Origin: an uncultured Lachnospiraceae bacterium
GTDB taxonomy: Bacteria > Bacillota > Clostridia > Lachnospirales > Lachnospiraceae
Direction: 5' to 3'
DNA length: 17,435 nucleotides
NCBI GenBank assembly: GCA_949935685.1
Contig: CATLGN010000006.1
Location: forward strand, 1 to 17,435
Shown here in pieces: positions 14,552 to 17,435 of the stretch. How positions within the stretch are numbered: position 1 is the first letter of the stretch; each line of letters opens with the position of its first letter. A program made the translations under genes and the position numbers. The notes below the pieces were generated by a model. That model was given only the letters and a program-made list of their open reading frames with translations, had not been told where the DNA came from and did no database searches.

Positions 14552-16645
14552 ATGGTGGAAGTGATCAAATCGTATGAATTGGGTGATATGCAGGCGGTCT
14601 ATGTGACGGACGCGGAAACGCACAATGCGGAATTGGTGCTGCTGCCTGCAGATGTGGAATACCAGGAGGCGCAGCGGGAGAAGCCGTATCCCGACAATCT
14701 GGTTCAGATTAAGATTGCCGGCGATATGTATGCCGGCGGTTATGCGGGCGGCAGGACAATGCGACAGAGCCGGACGACAGAGGAATTCCGGTTTGTGAAG
14801 CAGGATGTTTCCCAGACCGACGGCCTGACAGACATTTGCACGACTGTATGCGATGCGCGCGGTTACAGAATCGATCATCATATCACATACCGGGAAGGGG
14901 AGAAAAATCTGCGCAGCTTCTGTACATTTTTTAACGAGGGAACAGAGGCGGCCACGCTGGAGCTTCTGTCAAGTTTTTCTCTGGGAAAGATCTCGCCGCT
15001 GATGGAAGGCGACGGATATGATACGATAAAGATGCACAGACTGCGCGCGGTCTGGAGTATGGAAGGGCGTCTGGAGACGAAAACGTTGGAAGAGATGCAG
15101 TTGGAGCCGTCCTGGGCAGGTCACGCGGTCCGGGCGGAGCGGTTCGGGCAGGCGGGTTCCATGCCGGTAAACGGTTATTTTCCCAGTCTGGTACTCGAGG
15201 ACAGCAAAAATCATATTTTCTGGGGCGCGCAGATTGCCCACAACGCTTCCTGGCAGATGGAAGTATACCGCCGAGGCGATGATGTGCAGATGTCCGGCGG
15301 TCTGGCAGACCGGGAACTGGGGCATTGGATGAAGGAGATCAAACCGGGCGGCAGCTTTACGACACCGGAAGCCATTCTTTCCGTATGCCGTGCGGAAAAT
15401 TATGAAGCAATATTCCAGAGACTGACCGCCGCACTGGAGCATACGGTGGAGGCAGGGCCGGACTGCGAACAGGATCTTCCCGTATTATTCAATGAATATT
15501 GTACGACATGGGGATGTCCCAGCCACGACAATATCCGGGAAATCCTGAAAACAATCAAAGACAAGGGTTTTTCGTACTTTATCATTGACTGTGGCTGGTA
15601 CCGGCAGAACGGGATTCCGTGGGATATTGCCATGGGAGATTATGAGGTGTCCGGGGAACTGTTTCCGGAAGGGTTGCAGAAGACTGTCGATCTGATTCGG
15701 GAAAGCGGTATGAAAGCCGGCATCTGGTTTGAGATTGATAATATCGGCAGCGAAGCGAAAGCATATCAGATGACGGAGCACTTGCTGCACCGGGACGGTC
15801 GCGTACTGACGACTTCCATGCGTCGTTTCTGGGATATGCGGCAGCCATGGGTGCAGGATTATCTGGCGGAGCGCGTGATCGGCACGCTGAAAAAGTACGG
15901 TTTTTCCTATATGAAAATGGATTACAACGACACGATCGGAATTGGCTGCGACGGTGCGGAAAGCCTCGGCGAGGGGCTGCGGCAGAATATGCAGGCGTCA
16001 CTGGATTTTATCCGCAGGGTAAAAGCGGAAGTGCCGGGGATTATTCTGGAAAACTGTTCTTCCGGCGGACATAAACTGGAGCCGCTGATGATGTCCGAAT
16101 GCAGCATGGCCTCGTTTTCCGATGCGCATGAATGCGAAGAAATTCCGATTATTGCGGCGAATCTTCACCGTGCCATCCTGCCGCGGCAGAGCCAGATATG
16201 GGCTGTGATCCGCAAAAACGATTCGCTAAAACGGATTGCGTATTCTGTGGCTGCCACATTTTTGGGCAGAATGTGCATTTCCGGCGATGTGAGAGAGCTT
16301 TCCGATGCACAGTGGAAGGTTTTAGATGATGGCATTGCCTTTTACAAAAAGATAGCGCCGATTATCAAAAAGGGATTTACGCATCGCTATGGCACCGCGA
16401 TTACGAGTTACCGGCATCCCCATGGCTGGCAGGGGATTCTGCGCGTGGGAGACAATGGAGGGGCGTTTGCCGTATTCCACGGATTTCATGGGGCGGCAGG
16501 GACACAGGCATCTGTTCCCGTGCCCGATGGCTATGGCATCGCCGACATCTATTCCTGTGATTCGGAACAGGCGATGGTCTGCGACGGCTGTCTGAAACTG
16601 ACATTTTCGGAGGATATGAAGGCTGTGGCCGTATATCTGGAGTGA
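14552..16645 (+). CDS. GH36-family alpha-galactosidase, cytoplasmic
   Basis: 697 residues from the ATG at 14552, chosen because AGGTGG lies 5 nt upstream; an in-frame GTG at 14543 touches the previous stop codon and is less likely. It hydrolyses terminal alpha-1,6-galactose from sugars such as melibiose and raffinose. The N-terminal half is the beta-sandwich domain (ending near LPVLFNEYCTTWGCPSHDN), followed by the TIM-barrel with FSYFIIDCGWYRQNG, AGIWFEID and FSYMKMDYN. D457 in KMDYN matches the GH36 nucleophile, and D524 in FSDAHE, after ENCSSGGHKLEP, matches the acid/base; their 67-residue spacing is normal for the family. No signal peptide, so the substrate must be imported, which agrees with the operon. 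KMDYN instead of the common KWDMN places it in a more divergent subgroup; another alpha-galactoside-like substrate is possible. Confidence 0.9.
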   Translation: MVEVIKSYELGDMQAVYVTDAETHNAELVLLPADVEYQEAQREKPYPDNLVQIKIAGDMYAGGYAGGRTMRQSRTTEEFRFVKQDVSQTDGLTDICTTVCDARGYRIDHHITYREGEKNLRSFCTFFNEGTEAATLELLSSFSLGKISPLMEGDGYDTIKMHRLRAVWSMEGRLETKTLEEMQLEPSWAGHAVRAERFGQAGSMPVNGYFPSLVLEDSKNHIFWGAQIAHNASWQMEVYRRGDDVQMSGGLADRELGHWMKEIKPGGSFTTPEAILSVCRAENYEAIFQRLTAALEHTVEAGPDCEQDLPVLFNEYCTTWGCPSHDNIREILKTIKDKGFSYFIIDCGWYRQNGIPWDIAMGDYEVSGELFPEGLQKTVDLIRESGMKAGIWFEIDNIGSEAKAYQMTEHLLHRDGRVLTTSMRRFWDMRQPWVQDYLAERVIGTLKKYGFSYMKMDYNDTIGIGCDGAESLGEGLRQNMQASLDFIRRVKAEVPGIILENCSSGGHKLEPLMMSECSMASFSDAHECEEIPIIAANLHRAILPRQSQIWAVIRKNDSLKRIAYSVAATFLGRMCISGDVRELSDAQWKVLDDGIAFYKKIAPIIKKGFTHRYGTAITSYRHPHGWQGILRVGDNGGAFAVFHGFHGAAGTQASVPVPDGYGIADIYSCDSEQAMVCDGCLKLTFSEDMKAVAVYLE

Positions 16646-16647
16646 TG

Positions 16648-16681
16648 ACAAAAGGTGTCCTGAGAGCAGGGCACCTTTTGT
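16648..16681. terminator. intrinsic terminator after the galactosidase gene, probably two-way
   Basis: ACAAAAGGTGTCCT pairs with AGGGCACCTTTTGT over the loop GAGAGC. T-rich flanks on both strands suit the convergent P-type ATPase gene, which stops 12 nt away. Bases 16650-16679 repeat the SRP RNA terminator (7729-7758) at 28 of 30 positions. Confidence 0.88.
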
Positions 16682-16692
16682 TATGCGGTCAA

Positions 16693-17435
16693 TTATCGCT
16701 TTCGGCAAAGCCGCGCGACCTGAATTAATAATGTGGGTAAAAAGGAGAACAGCGCAATCAAAGCTGTCTGCATAGCGGTCAGAGGAACGACGGAAAACAG
16801 CGGCTGCAGCAGGGGCAGGTATAACACGCCGGCCAGCAGCAGGATGCCTGCTGCGAAAGCCGCGATACTGTAAGGGTTTTTCCAGAGCCCCAGTGTGCGC
16901 AGACTGCCTTCTCCCCGACAGGAAAAGCCGTGGAACAGTCTGGCGGCGGTGAGGGTGGAAAAGGCCATTGTGCAGGCGCAGGCCGGGCTTTGCAGCAGAC
17001 CGATATGGTATGCGGCCAGCGTGGCGCCGGCGATCAGAGCGCCCTGCAGAGACAGGCGCCGGAAAAATTTTCCGTTTAAGATTGCTTCGTTCGGATCTCT
17101 GGGCGGCGCGGCCAGCAGATCGCCGCCAGGCGGTTCCATGCCGATGGCAATGGCCGGCAGAGAATCTGTTACCAGATTGATAAACAGGAGCTGTACCGCC
17201 ACAAAAGGTATGGGCAGGTTCATGACGGAAGTATACAGTACGGCCAGAATCCCGGCGGCATTGCCGGATAACAGGAATAAAATGGCGTTTCGTATATTGT
17301 GATAGATATTGCGACCGTTGGCCACAGCCTTGATAATGGTGGCGAAGTTATCATCCGTCAGTATCATGGAGGCCGCGTCTTTGGATACTTCTGTGCCGGT
17401 GATGCCCATGGCCACGCCAATATCGGCCTTTTTCA
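16693..17435 (-). CDS. calcium-type P-type ATPase, C-terminal part, 5' end outside the window
   Basis: The frame is open to the right edge; the visible 240-odd residues begin KKADIGVAMGITGTEVSKDA, the hinge region just after the TGDGxNDAP motif, so roughly the first two thirds of the protein are missing. The rest holds the last six membrane helices. Helix 5 reads FLLSGNAAGILAVL and helix 6 QLLFINLVTDSLPAIAIGME: the N...and N-x-x-T-D metal ligands are kept, but the helix 5 glutamate of SERCA-type pumps is replaced by glycine. This resembles PMCA-type pumps, which lack that ligand and move one Ca2+ per ATP. It would expel Ca2+ from the cell. The gene is convergent with the sugar operon and unrelated to it. 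Ion choice is inferred. Confidence 0.9.
   Translation of the reverse strand, partial: KKADIGVAMGITGTEVSKDAASMILTDDNFATIIKAVANGRNIYHNIRNAILFLLSGNAAGILAVLYTSVMNLPIPFVAVQLLFINLVTDSLPAIAIGMEPPGGDLLAAPPRDPNEAILNGKFFRRLSLQGALIAGATLAAYHIGLLQSPACACTMAFSTLTAARLFHGFSCRGEGSLRTLGLWKNPYSIAAFAAGILLLAGVLYLPLLQPLFSVVPLTAMQTALIALFSFLPTLLIQVARLCRKR

Noticed and set aside
1..17435. CRISPR array, insertion sequence, prophage or tRNA genes
   Set aside because: No regularly spaced repeats, transposase or integrase motifs, or cloverleaf-forming segments were seen on either strand.

Overview
The window reads as chromosomal DNA from a gut-type member of the Clostridia, most likely Lachnospiraceae. The evidence is a large, Alu-type SRP RNA as in Gram-positive bacteria, strong AGGAGG-type ribosome binding sites, YesL/YesM/YesN-like proteins beside a carbohydrate ABC importer, and a DUF6128-like protein of a kind I associate with Lachnospiraceae. 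The assignment rests on gene content and recall, not on a search.

Left part (1-4330, + strand): the 3' part of a YesL-like (DUF624) membrane protein gene; an MsmK/UgpC-type sugar-importer ATPase gene with a PucR/CdaR-type regulator 8 nt behind it; then a two-domain DUF6128-like protein whose ribosome binding site lies inside a perfect 10-bp inverted repeat. Middle part (4346-7409): two minus-strand genes (a GNAT acetyltransferase and an 82-residue protein of unknown function) diverge from a plus-strand run of AraC-type regulator, tadA (tRNA adenosine deaminase) and an HD-domain hydrolase, with 4-nt and 1-nt junctions. The SRP RNA gene (ffs, about 7453-7716) follows, with a near-consensus promoter and a strong terminator.

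Right part (7810-16645, + strand): a sugar-utilisation cassette. A YesM-type sensor kinase and a YesN-type AraC response regulator overlap and end at a terminator. A second transcription unit encodes a sugar-binding lipoprotein, two permeases and a cytoplasmic GH36 alpha-galactosidase. The layout resembles raf/msm loci: alpha-galactosides such as raffinose or melibiose would be bound outside, imported intact and cleaved inside. The importer has no ATPase gene of its own; the MsmK-like ATPase at 671-1777 is the obvious candidate to power it. The cassette is bracketed by two nearly identical terminators (28 of 30 bases), one ending the SRP RNA and one ending the galactosidase gene. The minus-strand C-terminal part of a PMCA-like Ca2+ P-type ATPase runs off the right edge.

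No CRISPR array, transposase, tRNA or phage gene is visible. I did not find a clearly new multi-gene system. The best leads are the occluded start and possible sporulation-type promoter of the DUF6128-like gene, and the terminator repeats around the sugar cassette next to the SRP RNA gene.
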